A model generated the notes under the pieces. It made no database searches and was not told the origin of the DNA. It saw only the letters and a program-made list of their open reading frames with translations. Below, piece by piece: positions 45,601-56,975 of a stretch of 64,000 nucleotides of DNA. The stretch is from Pilatotrama ljubarskyi (lineage: Eukaryota > Basidiomycota > Agaricomycetes > Polyporales > Polyporaceae). Each line of letters opens with the position of its first letter. Position 1 is the stretch's first letter. The DNA lies in assembly GCA_022385805.1 (NCBI GenBank), contig MU277759.1:4203-68202 (forward strand). The letters are read 5' to 3'. The translations under genes were made by a program, and so were the position numbers.

Positions 45601-46693
45601 GGTACGGGAGACGGCGGCGAGTGCGTGGAGGACGGAGGCCATGAACAGCCCTACGAGGAGGAAAGGCTCCATCGTCTTCGTGACTGGAGATGGACGCTCT
45701 GTGAGAGATGAGCAGAGAACCAGAATGACAATGGATTATAGCCTCACGATATTCGGATACTTTGACCCCTGTAGTGTCGTCCGCAGACTCAGGCACCACA
45801 GCTTTCAAAACGAGCTCCTGCCACGCATCGTCTTTCTTCGTCTCTAGGAGTCGCAGATGACTCTCCGCAGTGGCCTTCAGGATCTCGAGGCGGCGGTCCA
45901 GATCCTTGTCCCCGATGCGTTCCAGCTGTTCCAACTGACCGAGAAGGACGTCAAGGGTGCTGACGATGCTGTGGTAGAGGGCGTTGTCATCCTTGTTCCC
46001 GTGCAGAGCCGGAACGGGATCCAGGGGAGCGCTTGGCGCGGTCGCAAAATGCAACTTCATCGTCGCCGGAATCATCTTGCGCTGAGCTGCTAGTGCAGAT
46101 TGGAGTGACGAGAGCTTTGACAGTCGTTCAGCGGCAGCAGCCGTCCGGCTTGACGCGGACATCTGCGAGCGTCATTCAGCTTGTATCTTGCGTAACGAGG
46201 GACCAGCACTCACCTCTGAGTTATGCACACCAGGCTCTTCGGCGTCGTCGAGGGCCGCAGCATCCGTTGACTCGGGAGTGGCAATGTGTATCTCAGACAT
46301 TCTAGCGGAAAGCTGAGAACGCGTCAGGCTCGCGCAGAGTTTGCACAGGCACAAACGTACTTCGGGTGTTTGCTCTCGGCCTTCACCTTGCTCAGAAGGG
46401 CCAGTCGAGGATGGCCAGGCCGCTTCGCCGTCGCGAGTTCGAACAAGCTGTGGTCCTGGCGTCGCTGAGGAGCTCGCCGCGGCCAAGAGGATCCTGCTCG
46501 CTATCTGCCGTTCATTCTCTTCAGTATATTCCTTCGTGCGCAGGACGTCGTTTTCGAGATGATACTGAACCGTCTTCTGACGATCCCATAATCGCCCCGG
46601 ATGTTCGCAGTTGTCCCTGTCGTACCAGACGTACTGTCAACACTTCGAACAGGTACAGAGATGCTTGCCCGGAGGGACGGACATCCCGTTCAT
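42689..46693 (-). pseudogene. Tnp2-type (EnSpm/CACTA) transposase, probably interrupted by an early stop
   Basis: DDE-type transposase of the large fungal Tnp2 family. The first reading block starts at 46693 (MNGMSVPPGKHLCTCSKC) and meets TGA at 46637-46639, directly after the CxCxxC motif. The sequence then continues in frame as QYVWYDRDNCEHPGRLW, as family members do without a stop. Later exons: a helical region (45750-46162), ACPKCCCTYMPQP, WWTDIWDAPIMRQFLGPDG, the catalytic-core block FIDWCNPFGNKKAGKSHSIG and NLPPDLRYRPENVYLAGI (44830-45100), CDLPALRKAGGFAGH with a HFCSFC zinc knuckle (44640-44740), FALVDAMHNLFLGELRHHC (about 44400-44475), GPVHAWWAFPFERFNGLLQQ (43545-43605) and a C-terminal domain to 42689. 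Apart from the early TGA no break was seen. Translation could begin downstream or the stop could be a recent C-to-T change. Confidence 0.8.
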
Positions 46694-47304
46694 CTTCGTT
46701 CAGACCCAGGCTTGAGCCACTGGACAAGCGACGGGCAGTAAGGTTACGGTAGTTTCTCGGGTAGTTGATGAGTGAGAGACAACCGCCGCTGATGATTGAG
46801 ATCAGTAATCAAGAATCGATGAGCATCTCGGATTATTCCTGGACATATCTGATGTATTGTATTGATGCACAGGTACTGATACAATCGTCACCTCACCAGT
46901 CCGGCGCGGCAGCGTCATGCGCACGATGAATGGCTGCTTCCCAGATAGGATGCTTGGTCTCCTGCACGTGGTGTAGGGGTTCCTTGGGAGAGTCGCCGAG
47001 ACCCTGGAGGACGGACACAATCAGGCAAGGGATGAGCCACGGTAAGGCATTCGCGAGTTCGAACACAGCGCGTGCTGAATATAGGACGGGTCCTTGGATC
47101 TATATGTTTCTGGAGTTAAGAGGGGCGACAGCGGGCGAGTAGCAGGAAGGGAATCCCGACACGTACTGTCCTAGCGAATGAGGTGTACCGGCGTTTTCCG
47201 GCTCCATGGGTCACATTCATAATCGCAAGAGGATGCGCCTGTGCACATTCTCAGAGCGACTACACGGCATCGGTACGCAGCACTTACCAGATAATGCGCG
47301 AAGA
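46694..47304. other. Intergenic inside the giant element
   Basis: Region between the transposase 5' end and the coiled-coil gene 3' end; no coding motif recognised. Confidence 0.4.
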
Positions 47305-48533
47305 CTATAGCCATGCAGAAAAGACGACACTCGTGCTGGCATCGCTCGAGACGTCTCTTCGAGGCTGCGGGGCTGCCGCTGTCTCTCTAAATGAGCTGTA
47401 GCGCGGTGCAGCCGGCAGTACTTCGTAGTCCTGGCAATTCCGACCGTTAGCGTCTTCTGCAGCACGAGAAGGGTCGCACTGACCTTGGCATCCCTCACGA
47501 TGGAGGCGTCGGGCGGGGACATAGAGGAACCAGAACTGCGAGATGACGACCGCTTCACGGATACGCTGGCGGACAAGGCAGAGGACGAAGTCTCTGCGGT
47601 ACCACTGGCAGTGAACGGGAACCGGTAGTCCAAGAGAGATTGATCGAGCCTGTCTTGAACGGTCTCTAGCATAGACCTTAGATGAGCGCCATCTTCTTCA
47701 AGCCGGGACAGCCTGTCGTCAGTCTCCCCGGCCCACTGCTTGATGGTAGAAAGGACGTCATCTAGCTCTGCCCGATTCCTAGCGCTACTGTCGAGCTTGC
47801 TCCTGAGAGCCGTCGTATCGGTTTCGATCCGCATCAATCTGCCACGTATTTCTGTCAGGTCATCGAGACATTGAGACTGGGCTTCCTCGAGGGCTTTCGC
47901 TTCCTTCTTGAGTTTCACTACAGAACTCTTAGACATCGTAAGGCTCCTGCAAAGAGTTGGCGTACCCTCTGCTTGGCGGTACGAAAGCCGCACTGGACCG
48001 GTCTTCTGATCACACTCTCGCCGTGTAGAAACAAGCTCATCTTCCAAGCGCGAGATCTGAGTGTTGCAGGAGTTCTGCCGGAAGCGTCAGAGATCAGGAC
48101 ATCACTAAGCGGTGTAAACGCACCATCTGGCGTTTGAGGAGAATAACAGCCTTGTACAGGGCCGCGCTACAAGCATTGAGCTCCTGCAACTCCTGCAGGG
48201 CCTCAGAATAATCTTGTTCGATCTGATCGCCATCTCCTTCCTCGCTAGTTGTGGCATAATTTAGTACATGAGAGGCACGCTCCGCAACAGCGCGACTCAC
48301 TGGATACGCAGAAGCTGACGAACGGTACGTTGGGAGAGACGATAGCGCGGAATGCCTTCCCAGCTCGACCTGGCCAGTGCATCGGGACTCTCGCTTAGTT
48401 CCGCTATCGAGTCTTCTGACCCTGATTGTAGACAGGAAAGGTCATGGCCTACGTCGGAGGTCTCAGAGAGTAGTTCAGACATCGCGGTGGGGCACGTAGA
48501 CCGCAGCATATCACCAGGTTGTACGAGCGACAT
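47305..48533 (-). CDS. Coiled-coil protein, giant-element cargo
   Basis: The ATG at 48533 (MSLVQPGDMLRSTCPTAMS) is the first in frame; an upstream GTG is ignored. Exons give an acidic Ser-rich start, RYRLSQRTVRQLLRIQ, then long heptad-rich helices (QDYSEALQELQELNACSAAL; KLKKEAKALEEAQSQCLDDL; LRSMLETVQDRLDQSLL) and a Ser-rich linker. Removal of a probable intron from 47466-47492 or longer joins this to DYEVLPAAPRYSSF and a stop at 47305-47307. Apart from the coiled coil, about 200 residues, I recognise no family. It is probably a scaffold or dimerising protein; function unknown. It lies on the same strand as the transposase and the two paralogous genes upstream. Confidence 0.6.
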
Positions 48534-48628
48534 GGTGGCTGTAGGAGGAGATGGACGCGCCACTGGCCGTCGGGGGGAAGGGGCTTTGTCGAGTGGTTCA
48601 AAGGCATTGAATTACCCGTTCGGTACAA

Positions 48629-49937
48629 CTAACGAGGATCCTCAGCGGACGTACTATATGGCGCACGAGCACGCACGACTAGGACGATACGACCTATACT
48701 ACATGGGCCTAACGAGGCTACAAGCGTTCTGCGAGGTCGGGATGAGCAAAGAGAGAGCGAGATCCGGACGCGACACTCACTCTGAACACCGCGCCTTGTG
48801 TACCAGTGCTCCCCCACCCAAGAAGGAATCCTTCTCTTCTCGGTGAGTGTGAGTCGTCTGCCGTCTTCACGTCGATATCCGACCTTCACACGCTTCCAGT
48901 GCGCACCCTGGGCCGGATCGACGCACCATATCCACAGTTGCGAATGCTTCCAGTTCTCGGTGTTACGGTAATAGAAGATATCTCCTACTTGAACGTCCTC
49001 TTGTCCCACGAAAGGAGGCGGGCTAGGAATTGGTTGCGTCCCTTCGGTCTCGAAAAAGGGCGTTTTGAGAGCACCATGGGCACCACTCTTGTCGCCTGCT
49101 GGGCGTGTAGTCACTTGGCGGACAAGTATCTGGTCCCACAGTCAGCTGAAGTTCCAGCACCATATAGACCAAACTCACAAGATCAAGAGCGCGTTGACTA
49201 TCAGCACGGGGAACAGGGCGCACTTGTATATCGTCTGTAGACGGCGCACCCTTCTCGGCCGACTTCACGAGGCTCTGGTCCGTTGAGGTAGATTGGGGTG
49301 CATGACCCGTCTGAGGAACAGGGGAGGATTCGCGAGAAGACGATCCCGATATGGCTGGTGAGGACGGGCTGACCTCTTGATTGCCGCACGGGGAGATCAC
49401 CAAAGCGACACGGCGAGTAGGAACAGAAGTGCGGGAAGATGAAGCGAGACTGAAACCTACAGTGCGGTGCGGGAAGCCACTGTGTCCGGCTTCTCGCCGG
49501 ACATCAGAGACGGGTGGAGGATGCGTCGCTTCCGCACGGGGCAGGGACGGCTCAGGAAGCGGCACAGTACTTGTACCAGGCGTCTTGGCCTCCGGCTGGA
49601 CCATTGCATTGGGATTGACAGCGAACGGTGCTCTGCGTGAAGCGAAGTGCATGAATAACATGAACAGCGGGCAATATCCACGGACTCACACGTGTGGTAC
49701 TCGTCCGAACTCACGCAAGATGGTGGGCTTGTACTCAGCGTAACTCTGAGGCAGGGGTACAAATAACTCGAGGTTCGTGGTGCGATGCTGCCTCAAAGTG
49801 GTCGAAGCGGCATATGCGAAGCCCTGTGTAGGACGACCGTCTCTCTTGCGTACTCGAGCGCGGCAACACTGGACCAGGGCCAAAGTCATGAGGCATGAGA
49901 ACGCAACCAAGGCTTCAAGGCATGGAGGATAGAGCAT
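48629..49937 (-). CDS. Membrane-anchored protein with unnamed GYRREDGRRL domain, copy 1
   Basis: The ATG at 49937 starts MLYPPCLEALVAFSCLMTLA, a single N-terminal membrane span followed by basic residues (CRARVRKRDGR), so the body is probably cytosolic. A Ser/Pro/Thr-rich linker follows (49200-49640). The C-terminal exon has DVQVGDIFYYRN, SQLWIWCVD, HWKRVKVGYRREDGRRLTLT and PSWVGEHWYTRR (48790-49010). The same C-terminal block occurs in the neighbouring gene at 50453-51792. Conserved Trp, Tyr and Arg spacing suggests a compact beta-rich domain, but I recognise no named family. The true 3' end may precede 48629 if the final frame includes an intron. Confidence 0.6.
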
Positions 49938-50452
49938 CGTGGATACTGTAGAGAGAGAGAGACATGGTGTGTGTTCACTCCGTGAATGCGAACGTCCGCG
50001 GCCGAGTCTCAGAAGTGGTGAATGTGGATTGTCCCAAAGCCAAAGCGCTTTGCTCTACAGTGCTGTGTGCTGAGCGCTTAGGCGGGATGTGGCGTGGGAC
50101 AATGGTGCTTTAGGCGCTCGATGCTCGTTCGTGCAGCACCGCACCACGCCAGACCACGCCGCGCCACGATGGCTCACTCGCACCCGCACCCTACGCTCCC
50201 CGACCGCCTCCGTCATGTCGCGCCAAACTCGTAGACCTGCGGCTCGCGTGTCTCTCACATTCGAAGATACGACACTGAAATTACTAGAACGTATGTAGCG
50301 TACAACCTCAACTGCAGGGATGGTTTAGAGTCGTAGTAGAGAACAAACGTGGAGAAGACAACAGCTCGGTCCAATGGTCGGTCTGCATCCCATAAGACAT
50401 CGGCCTCGACCGCGGTCAGCGACAGCCCTTGAAGAGGGTTGAGAGCGACGTC
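49938..50452. other. Intergenic inside the giant element, with degenerate subterminal-like sequence
   Basis: At about 50130-50215 the sequence (CGCACCACGCCAGACCACG..CGCCACGATGGC..CTCCCCGACCGCC) has the same C-rich CACGCC/CCAGNCC style as the element ends and could be a degenerate internal copy. No gene seen. Confidence 0.35.
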
Positions 50453-51792
50453 CTAAGGCTTCGCCAGGAATTCTGTAGTGGTTACACATATTGTGAGTGA
50501 AGCGTGCGTTCGTTGGATGAGGTATGTCTTACACTTCCTCGCTGCCCGCCGCTCGATATCCGTCTTCTTCTCCTTCCTGGCAATTCTGCGGTAATATTCC
50601 TCAGTCACCCATGAAGGGTCCTTCCTGGTGGCGGTGAGGATCAGCCGACGGCCGTCCTCGCGCCGATACCCCGGAGCGACTGCACGCCAGTGCAGCTCGC
50701 CGTTTGAGTCAGGGATCCAGAGCCACAGCTGGTACGCAGGAGGATCAGTCGCGGTGGCTGCGTGACAGAAGACGTCGCCAACGGTCAAGTTCTGGCACGC
50801 CGAGGGATCCGGAGGATTGTCGAAGAGGGCAGCCTCTTCGGAGGAGAACCAGGAAGTCACCACTGACGTAGCGATCAGTACAGCCCCGCGGGCGCAACTG
50901 TGCATATCCACTTACTGCCCTGGATCGTCTTCGTGCGACGCTGATACTGGACATCTTCCTGCGCAAGGTGAGCGATCCATCAGTAGTCATACAAGGTATC
51001 CATGCGTGACTCACATCCATGGGCTCCTCCTCATACCTCGTAGTAGCTGCAGATAAGGCCGTACGCGGGGAGGACCCCGGACTCGTGGGTTCCGGAGTTG
51101 CGGGAGGTGTGGTCAAGGAAGATGTCGAAGAGAGGGTACGTGAAATGTGATTGCGGTGTGCAGGGGCGTCCCCAGCAGTCCCACCGGTGCGTCCCACTTT
51201 CAGCGCCTGCGATATGGAGGAGAGACTCCGATCCAGATCGATGCGTGCAGAGGCAGGCCCAGCGATGATCGATGTGTTGGAGCGATGCAACATCTCAGGC
51301 CCAACAACCCCTCCATCGGGCCTTGCAGCTGGACGGGGCGTCGTGGACCGTGAGGAGGATGGGGTGTCCAAGGTCTCAGCTGGCGATGGACGAGGCCTTG
51401 CCGTGCTGGCCGAGGACGCCGAGCCTTGGATGAGCGCGTTCGCCGTCTGAGGCGCATCCTCAAATCTACCGCAATCGCTCAGACTACACACTGTGAAAGG
51501 GAGATGAGTGAACACACCTGCCAGTAGAAGCCGAGCCCTGCAGAGGCATCCTTGATCGGCCGCCGACACTCTGCTGCCGCTGGACGCCATCGACAACCTG
51601 CGGAGCCGCTGGCAAAAGGACGAGTCGTTCTCCGTCGGACCCAGAAACATGGCGCACAGCATGTTCCGGGCTATCGAGTAGCCGCTCGCGGAGGAAGAGT
51701 TTGACATAGAGCCCCGATACCAGTGCTAACGACAGCAAGGCGACGAAGGAGGGGAAGTCGAGCGTGATGGTGAACATATTGCGAGAGTCCAT
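50453..51792 (-). CDS. Membrane-anchored protein with unnamed GYRREDGRRL domain, copy 2
   Basis: The ATG at 51792 starts MDSRNMFTITLDFPSFVALL, giving one N-terminal membrane span. A Ser/Thr/Pro-rich linker with many potential phosphosites follows (51020-51440; HISRTLSSTSSLTTPPATPE). The C-terminal domain reads LTVGDVFCHA, YQLWLWIPD, HWRAVAPGYRREDGRRLILT and PSWVTEEYYRRIARKEKK (50540-50790), then a basic tail and a stop at 50453. It is paralogous to 48629-49937, tandem on the same strand. The linker is much more diverged than the domain, pointing to selection on the domain. Function unknown; probably attached to the ER or nuclear membrane. Confidence 0.62.
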
Positions 51793-52392
51793 ACCGTGGA
51801 TGCGAGCGGATGCCCCTTGGATGCGGGGATCCCCAGTCGCCTGCAAATTTATGTGGTGAGCAATCCCTTTTTGAGTCTGCGAGACATGTAGAATAGCAAA
51901 GACTTAAACATGGCATATACAATGGCCTTTGTCACTCTCGGCCTGACTGGAGATCTGCGCATGCACGTTATCGACCACGGCGGCTCTCAACAGTGAGCCT
52001 GTCACTTACATGTCGGCCTCGAGCGCAGAGCTATACGCCAAGTGCTTGTTGTCAACGCCGGATCTTGCACTGCGCGAGCATGTAGCTACTTAGAGTTGAC
52101 GGCGGCGGTGCACGATGCACGAACGCGTGCGCGGGAGGGAACAAATGCATTGCAGTACAACGAGCAATGGGCATTCAGACATCTATGCAAAGAAGGTACA
52201 TCAACGAGTAACCATCAGGAGGAAAGTACGTTGCGCAAGAGCAAAGCGGCACAGGACAGCACGAGAACATCTACGAAGGGAGTGGGTCGCTCAAAGCATG
52301 TTGTTCTGCATGGTATAACAATGAGATCAGAGCTGATCTTGAGACACGGCGACGGTAATTTCCGCTTACTGTACATCCGCTTTGCAGAGCAC
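51793..52392. other. Intergenic inside the giant element; nothing recognised
   Basis: Short frames only, no motif. Confidence 0.4.
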
Positions 52393-53776
52393 TCAATCAA
52401 AGGGCGCATACGGCATTACCTCCTGCCTGCGCGTCGGGGTGAGAAGTGGTGCCAGCTGCCGTTCGAGGTCTTTGCTGTAGTCGTAATAGTACCCCCAGAC
52501 GAGGCGGAAGACCTCTACGAGGACGGTGAGCGTCTGCACCTGCTCCCCCTTGCGATTGAGTTCGGCCTGCACCGTCGCGAGCTTGTGCTCAAGGCCCGCA
52601 AGATCTGTATGCATCGATGAGCGAGGTGGTTCTGCGGGCGGACAGCATCGCCCTCATCGCGAGTGCTTACAGTCAACCTCCACTTCGATGGTCCTTGCAC
52701 TGCCGGCTCGCATACCACTCTCCATTGCTACCAGGGAGGGACGCTCTCGCACGAGGACTTCGGGACGAGGGGAGCAGATAGGCGAACAGATGGAGGTAGA
52801 GATAGCGAGGCGGCGGGACCATAGGGAAGTCATAGCGTTCTTATGTAAATGCCACAGCACATGGGAGAGCTCGTGCAACGCGCCTGCTCAGATGACACAA
52901 CCTCGCAAGTCCTCGTGTATTATGATGCACGCTACCAGAAGGAGACTAATACCGAACCGGACAAGAATGAAGCCCTCCTCCCCTCATCTACGCAGCATCC
53001 TCGACAGCGACCTCACCCTTGCTAGGAGCGTCGCCCTCGGCTTCTCCCTCTACGAGGGTCTCGTGAGACGGAGATCATGATTTGAACGGCGGTAACTCAC
53101 CAATGTCTTCTTGTGCGTCTTCGAAATCGTCTGCGTCCCCAGTACTCGCTTCGTCGGGATCCTTGCATACGGTGGGAAAGGTGATGAGCACCTTGCGCAT
53201 GCACTCCGCGAGTTCCTCGCGGTGGACCTCGGCCTGACACTTGCCCTCCGTGACGGCGTGGAGGCAATCCCAGAAGTGGCGAGCGCACGTGAAGCGGATG
53301 TGATGCTGCCAGCCCGGCTGGGTACTGTCGATGAAGGTCAGGGTGCGGTTGACCTACGGGTATCTGTCTGCATATAGGGCCGACGCCAGAAACAGCATGC
53401 GACGTACCTCGTTGGAGTTTACGTGAAGATCAGGGTGCAGGAGGAACGAGAACATCGGGCGAGGGTTGCGCTCGCAGACATTGACGCCATTTTCAGTCGC
53501 AACGACACGGCTGGCAATGACCCCATCTGATACATTGTCCTGTTAGTTGATGCGCAGACTATGGATCGCGGAACTTATGGATCTGCGGTGCGAGCTCGGC
53601 TACCGCGAGGCGGATAGCCATCCAAGGGAGACTCTCCGAATGAGGTCCGTATGCGCAAGGGTCAGAAGCCCAGAAGGCGTCGCCGTTAGCGAAGGAAATC
53701 AGAGGATCACTGAAATATAGCATTAGCGAAGGGTGCAGGAGCTGAGTCCAGAAGACACGTACGAGAAGACGCTCAT
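52393..53776 (-). CDS. Uncharacterised conserved protein, giant-element cargo
   Basis: A 14-nt first exon (53763-53776, ATGAGCGTCTTCTC) spliced to TGATCCTCTG gives MSVFSDPLISFANGDAFWAS, then PWMAIRLAVAELAPQIHK, GVIASRVVATENGVNVCE, MFSFLLHPDLHVNSNE, TLTFIDSTQPGWQHHIRFTC, ARHFWDCLHAVTEGKCQAEV, an acidic stretch, ALHELSHVLWHLHKNAMTSL and a C-terminal helix pair (DLAGLEHKLATVQAELNRKG; VFRLVWGYYYDYSKDLERQL) ending at 52393. No domain name is recognised. HELSH resembles a HExxH zinc motif, but no metalloprotease context is visible. It is divergent from the plus-strand gene at 54255, with 478 bp between the starts. Confidence 0.6.
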
Positions 53777-54254
53777 GCTGACCGCGAAGAAATTATACGA
53801 TGGACGGAGTGCCACTGGATGTCCTGCGCAGAACCTCGTACAGCGATCGCGGGCCTATATAGGATTTGGCTACCCACAAGACAAAGGGCTTGGATCAGCC
53901 TCATGCTCTGGACAAGTTGACTTACCGCTCAGGTGTTTGTGCGGAAGCAGCAAGGTCATGACCTCAAAACTCGAAAGACACCGCTGCAACATAAGCCAAC
54001 CTGCGTCGCTACTTTGCTTGAGACCATTGTGACCTCACCGAATGACCAAATGACCAAAGCTCTCGAGTTCAGAACACTACGGTTCAGCAGCATCACAGTA
54101 CTGCGCCGTGGTTCTTCACGATTTCGGAGCTAGACCTAGTAGATAATCAGGCTTTGTATGCAGAGCGGACTGATAAGTCACCCGTGACCCCACAGCCCGC
54201 TCATCGTCACCAGTCCGGTACAGCTTCCTCCGCCACCGTAATCGCCACAAGACT

Positions 54255-55051
54255 ATGTCGAGCAGCATGCAATTTCCAGGGTGCGTCTTCATCGTGACTG
54301 TGATGACGTACCGGGCGCGGTGACCGACGCCTACCACCGAAGACTTTACCTCGGCGTCGTCGATGTGATCGTCTGGGGCAAGCAGTCCGACGACATGTAC
54401 ATACAGCACCGGGCCGATGTGTCGTTGCTACAGGACGGAGCACGCAACTGTAAGCACAGATTTGTGAAGCGATAGATATAACCCAACTTCGAGCTTTAGA
54501 TCTGGTGTTCTCCAATGACCTCAATGCAGACACTATCGCCGCCGCGGATGTGGCCGTCCTGCTAACTGCTTGGGAACTGCAGAGGCTTGTGAGTGCGATA
54601 TTTCCAAATCAATGAAGACTATACCCTCACCTTCGCATACGCCGCAGTCTCCACGCTCGCTCGCATACCGAGCTGCTCACGCAGGGATCCTGTTGATCTT
54701 CGAGGATACAAAAACTATGAACGCCTTCTTGAGCGTGGTCACCCAGCCGGGCAGGGTGACGGCGTCTCCCAGCGGCAAGGCGGGCTCGGGGTCGCGTACG
54801 GTTGGCCTTGCGATCTCAAACTGTCGCGAGACCTTACCTCTGCTGCTCTGGGAGGCTTCATGGGATACGACTCGGAGCCCTCCCCCACCCTAGCGGGCTA
54901 TGACTCGGACGACGACTTACTGACTGACTTGCTTGAAATAGACACGGACGCGGGGGATATGGAGGACATAGAGTTAGAGAGTACAGACGAGGACGTTGAG
55001 GAACTGACATCTGCGCCCTTAGATTATGTCTGGTTTCGCATTGACGTATGA
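54255..55051 (+). CDS. Uncharacterised acidic protein, giant-element cargo
   Basis: The ATG at 54255 (MSSSMQFPG) is joined over a probable intron (about 54281-54340) to LYLGVVDVIVWGKQSDDMYI. Later exons give ALDLVFSNDLNADTIAAADV with LLTAWELQRL, then YTLTFAYAAVSTLA, and a final exon with YGWPCDLKLSRDLTS and a strongly acidic tail (GYDSDDDLLTDLLEIDTDAG; ELESTDEDVEELTS). Stop at 55049-55051, only 15 bp from the stop of the converging WD40 gene. I recognise it only as a type of conserved agaricomycete protein with an acidic C-terminus; no function is known. The intron near 54596-54625 is uncertain. Confidence 0.5.
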
Positions 55052-55066
55052 CATACCGTAAAATGG

Positions 55067-56591
55067 TCATGTAATCGTGCTTTTGCCATCCTCGTTCGAG
55101 ATTTGTAGGCCATAGAGGACAGCGCAGAGCATAACGGTGACAGCCAGACAGATGTACAGCTTAGGAACAGCATCAGGTGCTGGTATGTTGTTGCGCAGAG
55201 AACTCATAGTGTACCGTCATATATGATCCCGTTCGGTCCACCAGCTTGCTGGAACGATCGTTCTCGCCTAGTTCGCTCTGTGACAAGGGGGAGGAGGATT
55301 CCTTGCATCACTCACGTGCAACCCACAGGACGATGAAAGAGTTGTCGCCATTGCTGACGCCACCAGCAAGGATGAATCGGTCGTAAGAGCGGCTGTAGTG
55401 CGCCTGTGGGCAAGAGCAGATTAAAATTAGAGCGCACGGAAGTTGGCGAGGATCACTACGTACAGCAATTGCAAGAACTTGATCATTCTCTGTGGGCCCG
55501 GCACCATGTCTGACGAGACATTATCTCGGTAATTGCACTTCACTCACTATCAAGGTGCAAAGTTTGATGGACGCGGCGACTCTGCACATGCCAGAGGTGG
55601 ACCTGCCCAACAGTGCTGCCTCCCAGCATTGCATGGCCCTCGTGAACGAACAGCACGGGTACAGGGCGCAGTCTACTCGAATCGTTGTTGCATCCTCCAA
55701 TACATGCCGTGGTCTCCAGGTCGTAGATGTCGAAACCTCTGGCAACGTTAGACACGGCACATAGCCTGCCATCAGCAGAGACACTGGAGCTTGCCCTGGA
55801 TAGCGATGTTAGTCCCGGAGAGTAAAGGAGCGCACCCAATCTCACACCATCCCCGGGGTCGGTATCGTGTGCACTCTGCTCCAATCCGCCGTGTTGAATA
55901 TTCTTCATTGGGCTGTCAGTGCGCAATCAAAGAGGCAGCATGAGTCACCTACATGATGCCATGGAACATGTACGACACGAGGAGCAGGGAAGAATGTCTC
56001 CGAGACTTTGTCCAGTGGATGCCGGTAACTAGCACCTCGCAACCCTTGTTTTGAGAACTGCGAGGAGGCATCGGAAGTTTGACTACGCGATGGAAGTCAC
56101 CTGCAAAGACATCGGGCTGTCTTTCAAACGTCCAGAACAATATATGCTTACCGGCGCGAACCTCCTTCCAAATTACGACCGTTACCTGGGCGCCGGAGGC
56201 TAACCATGGCCCGTTCAGAGCCAGGCACTCCACCGGACGATCGTGGGCACGAAATCCAGCAACACTGAAGGCCTATATGAAATATGATTCAGACATTCAG
56301 TACACATGAGGGCTGACGTACCGGCGCAAGCTCCAGACGGTCTATGTAGCCACCTTGAGAGCCGCATAACAGCCTGTCCTCCCGTTCTTGGTTCCACGCC
56401 AGAGACAGAAATGGGCTGCTACCCCTGTATGTCTGGATGAGTTTGCGGTCTGCGACTCGCCATATGTAGACAGTGCGATCGAAGGTCCCCCCCGCCGCAA
56501 TGAAGGTTCCCTGAGCACTGAAGGCGACGGCTGACACCCCCCCCTTCAATCCTCGTTTCAGGCGAGCATATTCCTCGTATCGTAGGACCAT
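55067..56591 (-). CDS. WD40-repeat protein with C-terminal membrane anchor, giant-element cargo
   Basis: The ATG at 56591 (MVLRYEEYARLKRGLKGG) places the first repeat at once: GVSAVAFSAQGTFIAAGG with RTVYIWRVADRKLIQTYRG. Next comes SLAWNQEREDRLLCGSQGG. Later blades are VECLALNGPWLASGAQVTVV, VSADGRLCAVSNVARGFDIY, HAMLGGSTVGQVHLWHVQ and DRFILAGGVSNGDNSFIVLW. The last exon gives PKLYICLAVTVMLCAVLYGL, a single membrane span, and ends EDGKSTIT (stop 55067-55069). A tail-anchored beta-propeller would face the cytosol on the ER or nuclear envelope. An upstream in-frame Met at 56747 would add 52 low-complexity residues and is less likely. Partners unknown. Confidence 0.78.
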
Positions 56592-56975
56592 TTGTTGCGC
56601 ATATGCGTTGGAGAATGCAGCAGTCGAACGGAAGCAGGCAGGAAGCGCAACGCGTATAGGACTCTGAAGACTCGATGCAGAGTCGAGGGCAAGAGGTACG
56701 CCACTGCGCGCACGTGGGCGCCGTGCGGCGGGGATCCCGCTGCGCATAAGCGCCCGGTACAGTGCACTTTGTCTTTGCTTCGCCTCTCTACTTCCACGGC
56801 TGCCTGGTGCTCGCGTCTCGTCTCAAGGCTGCAGCACATACTACTCGTTCCCATTCCACCCCCAAGTCACCACTGCATATACTCATGGCTAGCCGGCTCA
56901 CTGGTCGCTTTTCAGACTGTTTTGACTACGAAGACAACGTCGGATCGACGAGTGAGCACCCAGGCCAGCAGTCCC
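56592..56975. promoter_or_regulatory. Divergent intergenic region of WD40 and SUN-domain genes
   Basis: Lies between the WD40 start (56591, minus) and the SUN-domain start (56976, plus), so it holds both promoters. An open frame spans it on the plus strand but is low-complexity. A short exon from an ATG near 56885 (MASRLTGRFSDC) could belong to the SUN gene. Confidence 0.4.

Noticed and set aside
52750..52900. Zinc metalloprotease based on HELSH
   Set aside because: No other protease motif, signal peptide or third-ligand context is visible; the short motif may be chance.
56592..56975. 128 additional N-terminal codons of the SUN-domain gene
   Set aside because: The open frame begins one base beside the WD40 start codon, is low in motif content and lies in the shared promoter region.
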